A stretch of DNA of 64,000 nt from Rhodosporidiobolus odoratus (Eukaryota; Basidiomycota; Microbotryomycetes; Sporidiobolales; Sporidiobolaceae). Numbering within the stretch: position 1 is the stretch's first letter; each line of letters opens with the position of its first letter. The DNA lies in the NCBI GenBank assembly GCA_034387635.1, contig JAOANU010000017.1, positions 682,001 to 746,000 on the forward strand, given 5' to 3'. The notes under the pieces were generated by a model. It made no database searches and was not told the DNA's origin. It saw only the letters and a program-made list of their open reading frames with translations. A program made the translations under genes and the position numbers. Shown in pieces: positions 22,360-31,559 of the stretch.

Positions 22360-25130
22360 TCCAACTCGATCCTCATCGCTTCCTTCTCTGCTTCCAACTT
22401 CCTGATCTTACTCATCAAAACCTCTTCATCCTCAATCTCTTCGATCTGAACGTTCGACTTTCCCTTTGCGTTACCCACGCGTGTCGCCATGCTTTCTGGA
22501 ATTGGTGCACGCCAGTCGAGGTCGAAGTTGAAGTCGTGTTCCGGGTCATGACTGTGCTTTCCTCGTCGAGCTTCACCCGGGATATCCGTTAACATTTCTT
22601 CTTCCTTCAGGTCCATAATCCAGCTCTTTCCGTCGTATTCAAGCTCGAGTACCTGGCCGCCTTTCCTGTCGTAGGAGACTGTGGCTGCTGCTGCGTGAAG
22701 GAATGGAAGACCGAGGATAATATGGCCCATGGCGCGGTGCTTAGGTTGAACAAAAAGGTGAACGGGGAGCTCGAGGCCGCCAATCTCGACAACACTCTTC
22801 TCCGCTACTCCGGCAAGCCTTTCTCTTCCGTTGACTCCGGTGAGATAATGCTGACCATCTTGCCTTATCGAAGCTTCTCCTTCATACGCGAGGTTGTAGT
22901 CCATCAAGTTGATCATGCTTCCTGAATCCAACAACGCCGTAGTCCTAATCCCGTTGACGACAACCGGAATGAGCTTGAGAGGAAGGGAGTAGATAGGACG
23001 TGAGCCAAGTTTGGCTACGGATGTATAGTAGGTCGCGAGGTTGGTCTTGAGGGTTTCGGCAGCACGATAGTACGTAACCGGATCTTGCTCGCGAGGAAGA
23101 GGAACCCGCCTTTTCTTCGAATCCTCCTGAACAACTCTGACGAAGTCGGGTGAGATGGCCATGAGCTGAGCCCAAGTCAACGTTACAGGCTCGTTATAGA
23201 TTCTCCTCTTGACCAAGTCGATATCGTAGCCTTCTTCGAAGTTCGAGGTTAAACGGGTCTTCGGAGTTGCTGGATCGCGCCTCGCTCTGGTCTTCGTCGG
23301 CGGAGCTTCGTCCATCTGTACGTCTTCTTCCTCCTTTCCCTCCTTCTCAAACGGGTGCTGACCGATATCCCTCATTCTGCGAAGACGCTCCTCGGCATCC
23401 TTCTCGTTCGTCATCCTTTTCCTCTCTCCTCCAGCGCTACCCTCTTCTGACCTTTCCCTCTTCGCAGCTTCAACGTCATACGTAATCCTCTTCTGCGGCT
23501 CGCTCGAGATCTCCTCGAAGCAGGAAGCTTGAGTTATGACTTCGCTGGGAGTAGATTGAGAGGTTCCGGGAGCGTAGAAATGGTAGGTGGCGCTGGCGGT
23601 TCTCAACCTTTCCGAACTCTCGGGCGGTACGCCAGTCTTCATCATATCCAACACCTTAGCTTCTCCGCCTAACTCGCCAACCTTTTTCTGAATCCAGGCT
23701 CCAACCGACTGCCCGTTGCGAACCCATTTGTTCGGAATAGGTATGTTGAGGAAAGAGCTCATGTTTCCCATGCCGGTAAGCGCTCCGTTCATCCGCCATT
23801 TCGAGTTCTCTGCGCAGTTGTTAACCGTGTGAGGCCCGTCGCAGAAATAGCACCGAACTCCGCCTCCTTGCTGATACCCCCCACCATTATTGCTCTGCCA
23901 GTTACCACCACCGCCGTTATACTGAGGAGCGCCGCCAAAACCGGGGTTGAAGTTAGACTGCTGATTCTGGTTAAAGAATGGAGGATTATTGCGCGGGAAG
24001 TTCTGAGGCGCAGGGTTCGGGTTAGGATGGTTGAGAGACGTCATGGCGAGACGAAGCTTGTCCATCTCTTTGGTAAGGGAATCCATCATGTCCTGCGTCG
24101 CTTCCTTTGCCATCTTCTTAACCTTTTCGTCCTCCTCAGTCTTCTTCTTCACCGCCGCCGCCTCCTTCTCTTTCTGCTTCAACTTCTGCATCTCCATCAA
24201 CACTCTCGCCTCTTCCTTCTCCATATCTTTCAGCTTCAGCGCCTTCAAAGCATCCTTCGACTTCTTCAGGTCACGACGACGAGCTTGAAGTTTGCGATCT
24301 TCTTCCGCCTCGCTCTCCGAACTTTCGCTGCTGGCGTCGCTATCGGAACTCGAGGAGGAAGCTTTGGACGACTCGGATTCGCTGTCGCTCTCGGAACGGG
24401 AAGAGCGGTGACGAGAACGGTACCTCTTCTTCTTTTCCTTTTCTTTTTCCTTTTCCTTCTGTCTGACGCTCCTCTTCCTAGACTTCTTCCCCTCTTTCTC
24501 CGAATCGTCGCTGCTCAACTCGTGCGAAGAGTCCTCGTCTGAGGTGCTGAGAAGCTCATGGTCGCGACGTTTGATAGCGCCAAGAAGGACCTTGAGAAGG
24601 GAGTCGTAGGTCGGGTCCTCGAAATCCTGCCGTTCACCCTTCCTAATCAGAAAGTCCTCGCGAGCAACCTCTTCTTTCCACGCCTTCTTCAGCGCCCCCA
24701 CACCCTTAAGGTAAAGTTTCTGAGCATCCATTGTAGCGATCGTCTTCCTCTTTTCCAACTCCTCTGCAACCCGAGTAAAACGATCATGATAACGCTTCAT
24801 CTCCTCTGCACTCTCGATAGGGCCTTTGTTGAGACGCTTCTCGACGATCTGGACGAGGTCCTTCTTGTGATAGCGCTTCTCTTCATCATCGGGAAAGGCG
24901 GCCTTCATCTTCTCTACAATCTTTGACCAGTCCGAACCCGCCTTGATGATGATCTTCCTCACACGGTCCTTATCCTTAGCATACTTAATCGCCAAAGGCA
25001 ACGCCGTAATCCAAACGTCCTTATCCGTCTTCCCACTCAACTTCATTGTCGCCTCAAACTCATCCAAGAAACGCGAAACATGCTTCCCTTTAAACTTATC
25101 CAGGGCGAACGTAGTGTGAGAGAAGTCCAT
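22332..25130 (-). CDS. gag-pro polyprotein
   Basis: The frame is open from about 25440, but the first in-frame ATG is at 25130 (MDFSHTTFALDKFKGK), giving 932 aa. The N-terminal 160 aa is a helical capsid-type domain. Next come a long charged coiled-coil/SR region (KEKEKEKEKKKRYRSRHR), an Asn/Gly-rich stretch, and a CCHC zinc knuckle near residue 427 (CYFCDGPHTVNNC). An aspartic protease lies near residue 733 (ALLDSGSMINLMD). The protease is fused to gag, not pol. The end overlaps pol through the slippery heptamer. Confidence 0.92.
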   Translation of the reverse strand: MDFSHTTFALDKFKGKHVSRFLDEFEATMKLSGKTDKDVWITALPLAIKYAKDKDRVRKIIIKAGSDWSKIVEKMKAAFPDDEEKRYHKKDLVQIVEKRLNKGPIESAEEMKRYHDRFTRVAEELEKRKTIATMDAQKLYLKGVGALKKAWKEEVAREDFLIRKGERQDFEDPTYDSLLKVLLGAIKRRDHELLSTSDEDSSHELSSDDSEKEGKKSRKRSVRQKEKEKEKEKKKRYRSRHRSSRSESDSESESSKASSSSSDSDASSESSESEAEEDRKLQARRRDLKKSKDALKALKLKDMEKEEARVLMEMQKLKQKEKEAAAVKKKTEEDEKVKKMAKEATQDMMDSLTKEMDKLRLAMTSLNHPNPNPAPQNFPRNNPPFFNQNQQSNFNPGFGGAPQYNGGGGNWQSNNGGGYQQGGGVRCYFCDGPHTVNNCAENSKWRMNGALTGMGNMSSFLNIPIPNKWVRNGQSVGAWIQKKVGELGGEAKVLDMMKTGVPPESSERLRTASATYHFYAPGTSQSTPSEVITQASCFEEISSEPQKRITYDVEAAKRERSEEGSAGGERKRMTNEKDAEERLRRMRDIGQHPFEKEGKEEEDVQMDEAPPTKTRARRDPATPKTRLTSNFEEGYDIDLVKRRIYNEPVTLTWAQLMAISPDFVRVVQEDSKKRRVPLPREQDPVTYYRAAETLKTNLATYYTSVAKLGSRPIYSLPLKLIPVVVNGIRTTALLDSGSMINLMDYNLAYEGEASIRQDGQHYLTGVNGRERLAGVAEKSVVEIGGLELPVHLFVQPKHRAMGHIILGLPFLHAAAATVSYDRKGGQVLELEYDGKSWIMDLKEEEMLTDIPGEARRGKHSHDPEHDFNFDLDWRAPIPESMATRVGNAKGKSNVQIEEIEDEEVLMSKIRKLEAEKEAMRIELEGKGHGRRM

Positions 25131-25928
25131 CTTGACGAGTGGTTGAGGAGTGGCTGGGCGTGAAACAGTTGCGAAGGGATGGGGAGAGATGGTGTTCGAG
25201 TCGGAGTCGCTGTGGGAGATTTCTGAGTCGGAGAGACTATAGGTCTGAGAAGTCGTGGTAGAGAGTTCTGAAACGCTCGACAAGGATGACGAAGAGATGG
25301 AGCCGCCTTCGCTAGCGTTAAAGGGAGAGGATAACGTGGAAATGTTGTCGGAAGGGGAAAGCGAGTTGAGAAGGTCGGAACGAGAACAACGATGAGAGTC
25401 GAGGAAGATAACGACGAGGTTAACGCTTGTGTGTAGGAGCTAGAGAGTAGTCGATAATATCGGCTGAGAGACTAGAGAGAGATGAGAGCGCTGGAGAAAA
25501 ACGGGAAGTCGGGTTGAAAAACGGCCGCTCGGTAGCCTAACGGGTCAAGGCGCGCGAACGGAGGCGAGGGCAGCGTCGCGACGGCTTCGCAGGGCTCGAG
25601 TTCGAGTCCCGGAGTGGACGTGCGAGGCGGTGCGACGGAGGCGCAGCCGAACCGGGAGTATCAAAGGGGGGTCGGACAGGTCAGGAGTAACCTGGGGTCG
25701 CCTCCTCTCTTGAACGGTCGGTCCGTGCAGTCGGCAGTTGATGTGACGCGGTTGGCAAGACTCGGTGGTCGATTCTCTGTGATCGGTGGGATAAAACCGG
25801 ACCTTGTCAGCTCGTTCTGCCCGAGAGACCTTCTCCTTGAGTTGGAATCTGGCTCTCCGCCTAGCCCGCGAGCACCCCTGTCCCATCCCAAGCGAGAAGT
25901 AGGTTCGAGCCCTACCAGTGGCCCCAAA
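25131..25928. other. retrotransposon leader between 5' LTR and gag
   Basis: About 800 bases of untranslated leader. It is GC-rich between 25500 and 25700, with no stop in some frames, but the translations look random. On the + strand 25535-25620 resembles RNA polymerase III internal boxes (GTAGCCTAACGGG and GAGTTCGAGTCCC), though no full tRNA cloverleaf closes. Confidence 0.5.
25899..25926 (-). other. primer-binding site
   Basis: Two bases inside the 5' LTR end, the minus strand reads TGGGGCCACTGGTAGGGCTC and onward. Its complement is a complete tRNA 3' end: T-stem GTAGG, T-loop TTCGAGC, T-stem CCTAC, acceptor strand CAGTGGC, discriminator C, then CCA. The 28-nt complementarity is longer than the usual 10-18. 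I could not name the tRNA. Confidence 0.85.
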
Positions 25929-26338
25929 TGTGGTACGCTAGTACTCTTTTGCTCCAACTAGTAGTTGAAACCGGCAAGAGAAGATAGGCTGACGACGACG
26001 AGACTTGTTGACTTTGATAGACTAAGATAGCTTTTCCTTGAAGATTCCTTTCTTCCTTTTTCTCGAAGGCAAGTCAAGAGAGTACTGGCTAACTCTGATA
26101 CTTGTTATTCCGAGAGACACGAGAAGACGAGAAAACGAGACTTGAGAGAAAAACTTCAAGTGAGGTTCGCTGAAGAGAAAGAGAAATTGCTACGAAAGTC
26201 CAATTTATACCCGAGAGAATCCTTTGTCTTCGCCAGTTCTTTGTCCTCCCATCCCCCGCTACTCGCCAAGACTCGTCCTCCACCCAGCACTGCCTTCCAG
26301 TCACCCGACCAGCGCGTGAACAGGATTAGACCACCACA
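25929..26338 (-). repeat. 5' LTR
   Basis: This is the 410-bp partner of 16082-16491 with the same TGTGGT/ACCACA ends. As the upstream LTR of a minus-strand element it should drive transcription leftwards. Confidence 0.93.
26204..26209 (-). promoter_or_regulatory. putative TATA box in the 5' LTR
   Basis: The minus strand reads GGGTATAAATTGG here, about 130 nt into the LTR from its U3 edge. Position and sequence fit a TATA box for element transcription. Confidence 0.45.
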
Positions 26339-26342
26339 TTCT
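26339..26342. repeat. target-site duplication, right copy (TTCT)
   Basis: Matches 16078-16081 and directly follows the right LTR. Confidence 0.8.
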
Positions 26343-26645
26343 CAGCGCTGGCTCTTTGCTGATCCGTTTGCGCCGCTTCTCCAGCCGTCGAATGGCACAG
26401 CTCGCCGTCGCTTTGAGAAGGTTATCCTGCTCGTTCCCTCGGCCATGCCCGATGGGTCAGCCTGAATGTTCCAGCCCTTTTGGATCGCCCGAGATTTGCG
26501 CCGCGTCCGATTGCCGATGGTACACGCAACACCGGCCGTACGATGAAGTCAAGCTGCTTCTTGCACCCACCCCTGCTCTCCCGGCTGTGCCTTCTGCCTG
26601 TAGCGCCGAGTGGCTCTCCTCTGGGTTCCTTCTGCGGTCACCGCC

Positions 26646-29006
26646 ATGCCTCCCCTGCCTCTCCCGCCTTCACCGACGCTTGATCAGCTTACGGAAGACG
26701 ATCTACGTCTCCTACTCGAGCCGTACACCGTTACGAGCGGGTCGTCACTCACCTTCACCAACTGGGCGACCACCTTTCGATCCCGTACAGCCGCCGTCTT
26801 CCGTCCGACGCAAGTTGAACAAGTCCGATGGGCGGTCGAGTTGGCGCGAAAAGAGGGGAAGGAGTTGCGGGCGGCGGGGGCTGGTCACAGTCCAAGCGAT
26901 GTAGCATGCACGGAAGGATACCTGCTGGACCTGAAGGGTTTGAAGCGCGTCCTCAATGTACGTTCCGTATCTTCTTCCTTGTCCTCTATATCCCTCGCCC
27001 CCGACGACAGGCTGATCCGTCTTCGTGCTGCAGGTCGACGAAAGCACACGCACCTTTCATGCTGAAGGTGGCATCCTGCTGCGCGATTTGCACCCAATCA
27101 TCCTCGAAAAGGGCAACCTCGCCCTTTCTTGCCTCGGTTCTATCTCCGACCAGACCCTCGCCGGCGCCCTGAGCACTTCCACCCACGGCTCAGGGGTGAC
27201 GTACGGGTCTCTCTCCACCTGCGCCACCTTCCTCGATATCGTTCTTCCCCTCCCCGGCGCCCCCGTCGTGCGCTGTTCTCGACAGGACGACCCGGATCTT
27301 TTCTTATCCGCCCTGTGCGGCATCGGTGCGGTAGGAATCGTGGTCGGCGTAGGTATGCGGGCGGAACGAGCGTTCAAGCTCGAAGAGGAGTGCTTCTCGA
27401 TGAAGTTTGACGAATTCCGCGTCCGGTGGCAGGAGATTGCGGAGAGCGCCGAGCACGTGCGGTGTTGGTGGTTCCCGCAGGTCGGAAGGGTCAAGGTGAG
27501 CAGGATGAACCGAACCAGAAAGGTACGTGCCACCATCTTTCCTCCCGTCTCTCGGAGTCTGTCCCGCCATGGAGTCCATCCCATCCTCTCCTCGTCCTCC
27601 GGACCGTGGGCATATGCTCATCTTCCACCCGACCGCAGCCCGTCACCCCGCCTCCTTCAGCTCTCCTTACGTACACGACCGAGATCATTCTCGCCAAGCA
27701 CATTCACGCCGCCGCCCTCACCCTTTCTCGCCTTTTCCCGACCATCTTGCCATACCACGCCTGGCTTCAATGGACTTTCGTTCACCAGCCCGGTCCCGTA
27801 CGATGGACTGACCTTTTACGAGGGCTGTTTGGCGGTGTCTGGAGAAAGGGAGAAGGACTGAGGGTGGAGGAGCTGAACGAGGCGGACGAGCAAGAGACGG
27901 GCTATACGGCGTCGAAAGACGCCCCTCTTCCTCCCGATGACGCCGCCGCTGCCAACTTCATCCAGCCAGGCTACATCAGTCCCTCTTTCGTTCAGCACCT
28001 TTCTCCCTCACTCGCCCTTCCTCCTTCCGACCTCTTCACGCCGCCTCTCACCCCTTCGCTACTGGCTCCGGGACAGACCGGAACTCGCGCACCGTCTCCT
28101 CTAGCGTTCAAGCTGGATGCGGAGAAGCTGTCAGGATCTGCACGCGTCGTGGCGGAGGACGTTGCGGTTGATAACGAGATGACGGGGAAAACCTTGCCTT
28201 GGCCGGTCTTGGAGGACGAGCCGACATACAGGGTGGACTGGGGCGTGAACATCTTCAACTACGACTGCGGATTGTGCGTCGTCTTCCGGTCTCCTGCGCT
28301 GTCGTGATGGCGCTGACCAGTCTATTCTTTTTCGCCCGCCCTTCTCCTTTACACCGATCTTATGAACTGAACCGCCCGTTACAGCCCTCAGTACACCTAC
28401 GAATCAGCGGTCCCATACTCTTCGACCGGTACCGCCCTATCTGCGCTCAACGCATGGCAAGTCAAGGGTTTGTGGGAAAAGGGTTACCCGCTCAAGGCGC
28501 ACTTCCCGATCGAGATTCGGTGGGCCGAGAAGGACGATGTACTTCTTAGTCCGTGTCATGGGCAGAGGGCGTGCTATCTCGGAGCTATTCAGTACCGGTA
28601 CGCCATTGTTCATCGTCCTGACCTATCCTGCCCTGCTCCGCTGGTGCGCTGGGATCTCTGCGCCCGGCATAGTTACCCGCGATCTCTCCTGGATTGTTAC
28701 TGACAAATGCTCGCCTCCCGCAGACCCTTCAATCTCCCGATTCCCTACCGGTCCCTCTTCTCCCACTTTGCCAACCTCCTCACGAATCGCTTCTCCGGCC
28801 GTCCGCACTGGGCAAAATCTCACCATCTCTCCCCGGCTCAGCTTCGCACTCTTTACCCTCGATTCGACGATTTCCTTGCCGTCCGTCAGCGAGTTGATCC
28901 GGAGGGCGTGCTGGTTAACCCTTATGTGCGGCGGCATCTTTTGGGGACTGAGGGAGTCGGGGAGGAGATGGAGGGGAGTGTCAGGAGGTTCAAGGCGAGG
29001 GCTTAG
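26646..29006 (+). CDS. ALO1: D-arabinono-1,4-lactone oxidase (5 exons)
   Basis: Exons 26646-26957, 27034-27522, 27639-28273, 28385-28597 and 28724-29006 give 643 aa. The enzyme oxidises D-arabinono-1,4-lactone to D-erythroascorbate, the fungal ascorbate analogue, with O2 as acceptor, at the mitochondrial outer membrane (family knowledge). The N-terminal half is a VAO-type FAD-binding domain. H81 in RAAGAGHSPSD is the expected covalent FAD attachment site, and SDQTLAGALSTSTHGSG is the second FAD-loop motif. The C-terminal half is the ALO domain (NIFNYDC then FPQYTYESAVP across the intron; DPEGVLVNPYV near the end). The protein is about 100 aa longer than yeast ALO1; the excess lies mainly in exon 3, a Pro/Ser-rich insert. 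The retrotransposon ends about 300 bp upstream. Confidence 0.93.
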
Positions 29007-29512
29007 GGTGGGTGATGATTGCGTAGGCTGGATTTGTTAGGTGCGCATTCTAGACGGTTATGATTTGCAGTTTGCCTGGTATCAAACACAGTGTTGCCTA
29101 GCAAAGTCCAGTAATCTTGCTGGGAACTGGAATCGAGGGAAGGAAGGCGGCAGCTAGATCAGACGCTTGTGACCAAAGAATGTCGGGCGTGAAGTCAGAG
29201 TGAAGGAGAGGAAAGAAACATCATGTCGACGACAGGGCCAAAGCGGGCACTCGAGAGACGCTCCTCGGGCGGAAAGGTGGGCACAGGGTGCACACGTCAA
29301 AGCTGGGCGCCTTCCCAAATCCCACTGACACGCGACGCAGGCGCGCCTTCGTCCGGAAGAAGGACGCAACGGAGGACAAGCGATGGAGTAGTATTTACCG
29401 TTTCTCATGCCTATGATATTGCGGACTCCTTCAATCCTACCACATCGCTTTCCACTCACCTGGGGTACTGACTCCCGAATCGGCCCCTGCCGCCTACCTG
29501 ACCAGGGTTTCT
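29007..29512. other. convergent intergenic region
   Basis: About 500 bases between the stops of ALO1 and the ALKBH6-type gene. Only short meaningless frames are seen. Confidence 0.5.
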
Positions 29513-30956
29513 TCACCCGAACTTGAACAACCCCTTCTTGACCTTCCCAACCCTTCTACAAGTCAAACTGACCCTCCTACCCCTCTCCAATCCCTTCCCT
29601 TGCTCAATCTGGCTTCTAACCTCCTCCAACCCCTCTTTCCCCAACGCCGCTCCCCCTTTCACTCCATCGCTCGCGCCAGCGCCGGCAAGTTCCCCGCCTT
29701 GAGCAGCAACATACTGTACCGCCTCAGCTCGCGCCATTTCCCACTCCCAATAACTCGCTGCGTTCGCGCATCCTCGGAGAGAGGCGGAGGAGTCGAGCGG
29801 GAGAGGTTGAATACCGTGGAGGTAGGTTGAGTAGAGGGTGGAAGACAGGATGAGGAGGGATCGCGGAGGAAGGAGAAGGTCGATTTTGTGAATGGGTTCT
29901 TCTGGTTGCTCTGTTGAGACTTCATCTCCTGTACCGGTGGATTCGGGAGGAGTCGATGATGATGATGTTGCAACCGACCGTTCGGTAGCACCCGCCGAGG
30001 GGGAGGAATCGGAGAGATGCGAAGGTTTTGAGCGGAGGCAAAGGACGGTATGGGAACCGAGGGAGAGGGTGGTCGTACAAGGAAGGTAGGAGGGTCCGTC
30101 GGTGTGGGGCATAATACCTTGACCGGGCAGGTACCTTCGCAAGTGTGGGAAAGGTCAGTCGCCGACAGGGAGAAAGACGAAAGACAGGCGAAGTCAGGGC
30201 AGGCAAAGAGAGTACACACTCGTTGACGAGACACTGCGGCAGGCCCAGAAAAGCGTTCGTCAGCCAAAGCGAGAAGAACGATCCTGGCCGAAGCAGGCTT
30301 TTTCACACTAACAAACGACAGAGGGGAACGCACATGATTAGCCCCTCGCTCCTTTCCCTTCCCCTTACCTCCAGTCCATCCATCATACACCCCCGTCTCA
30401 GCGATCCGACCCAAAACATCCGGCCATTGACCATCCATAAAAGGGGGAAAGGGGGCAGGAACGAGGGAGCCCGAGGAGGGGAGGAGGGTACCGCCCCAGT
30501 ACATGGACCTATCAAGATCGGTGACATATGTATCAGCGTAGAAAACCTAACAGGGGCAAGGGGCGGGCCACGGAGAAGAGGACGAACCGCCGACCGTTCA
30601 GTTCGTTCCATCCCCAAGCTTTATTCGCCCTGTTAGTTGCAGGCGTGGACGACGTCGCGCCCGGTGCAGAAGCTGTATCAGATCCCTCTGTCGTCTCTGG
30701 CGCTCCTGTCGGGTCAGACCCGCGGGTTGACGTTGAAGCAGGAGCGTCTCCTCCCACAGCAGCACTTTTCTGCGCAGAGGCGCGAAGGTCAGCTATGTAC
30801 GCCTGACGTAAAGGTTCTGGCGGAGAGCGTGGCGGGAGCGGGTGAAGCGGGACTGACGTCAAGCAAGAAGGCCTCTTCAGCTTCTGTGCAGAAATCGTAA
30901 ATAATCTGGACTTTTCCGACAGAGCCAGTGGGGATGTCGATTATGGGGGACGGCAT
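29513..30956 (-). CDS. ALKBH6: ALKBH6-type Fe(II)/2-oxoglutarate dioxygenase (5 exons)
   Basis: Exons 30858-30956, 30588-30802, 30334-30508, 30221-30234 (14 nt) and 29513-30134 give 374 aa. The family match rests on NELNGRR then MYWGG (equivalent to the LSGRK...NWGG region), the stretch CLVNEYLPGQGIMPHTDG across the micro-exon, LSLGSHTVL, the LLLPPRSLLIL strand, a distal His in YLHGIQP, and a C-terminal RRVSLTCRRV. Iron ligands are H178 and D180 plus the distal His; the Arg cluster binds 2-oxoglutarate. AlkB-family enzymes demethylate nucleic acids or proteins; the ALKBH6 substrate is poorly defined. Fungal Ser/Pro-rich insertions lie in exon 2 and after the second core strand. Confidence 0.88.
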
Positions 30957-31559
30957 GAAGACGGTATCGAACAGTGAAGATCTATGCGATGGCGTAGGTA
31001 GATCAGCATGGTTCAAGCTGTAGACATACGAGATCAAGGCTCTGATGGGGAAGTCGCGAGCGAGTGCGGGATGTCAAGACTGCGCGGCACGACCCCGCCC
31101 GCAGCTTGACAGTACCGATTCATGCTTTCGACTGCTAGCATGCAGCGCCTCCCAGGACTTCTCCTGGGCCCTTCCGCCTGCAAGATCCGAAGTGGGAATG
31201 AGGAGTATGACATTGAGACGGTGTGACACACCTTATGGCCGGTACAGGAGTGCGCACTACGCTATTAGGTCCTCCTATGCTTGTGCGGGGGGCTCAATGT
31301 ACTGGCTCGCGGTCGTTTGAAGCGAAGACGGGTCGGAACTGATGAGAATGTCGGGTCGACGACGACCACAGTTGAACCTTGTAGCGACAGGCAATGTGCT
31401 TGTTGTATGTGGAGAGCGGTACTGGGCAAGAACTCGTGCTTGGAAGTGCGAGTCGACGGAAGTCGTTGGATCCGCAGTCTCACGGATGAAACGACGTCGA
31501 TCTAAATTTGGATTCCTCCTCTTCTCCCATTCCCTCGTCCATCACAGCCGCACCCAGAT
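30957..31559. promoter_or_regulatory. divergent promoter region, ALKBH6 type and membrane protein
   Basis: About 600 bases between two divergent start codons. No regulatory motif can be named with confidence. Confidence 0.4.

Larger units (their letters stand above)
16082..26338 (-). mobile_element. full-length Ty3/gypsy-type LTR retrotransposon, about 10.26 kb
   Basis: Two 410-bp direct repeats end in a perfect inverted repeat (TGTGGT...ACCACA) and are flanked by TTCT. The element reads right to left: 5' LTR 25929-26338, primer-binding site 25899-25926, gag-pro 22332-25130, pol from 22353 to 18475, an extra gene 18125-16528, purine tract 16492-16506, and 3' LTR 16082-16491. The pol order is RT, RNase H, integrase, which defines Ty3/gypsy rather than Ty1/copia. 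The LTRs look identical wherever I compared them, and the main frames are open, so insertion is recent and the element may be autonomous. It landed between tandem gene C and ALO1. Confidence 0.95.

Noticed and set aside
25535..25625. A functional tRNA gene in the leader
   Set aside because: Box-like motifs are present but acceptor, anticodon and T-stems do not pair properly; reported only as a finding.
25545..25957. Several overlapping open frames in the retrotransposon leader
   Set aside because: Open in several frames at once because the stretch is GC-rich; it contains the primer-binding site and precedes the gag ATG.
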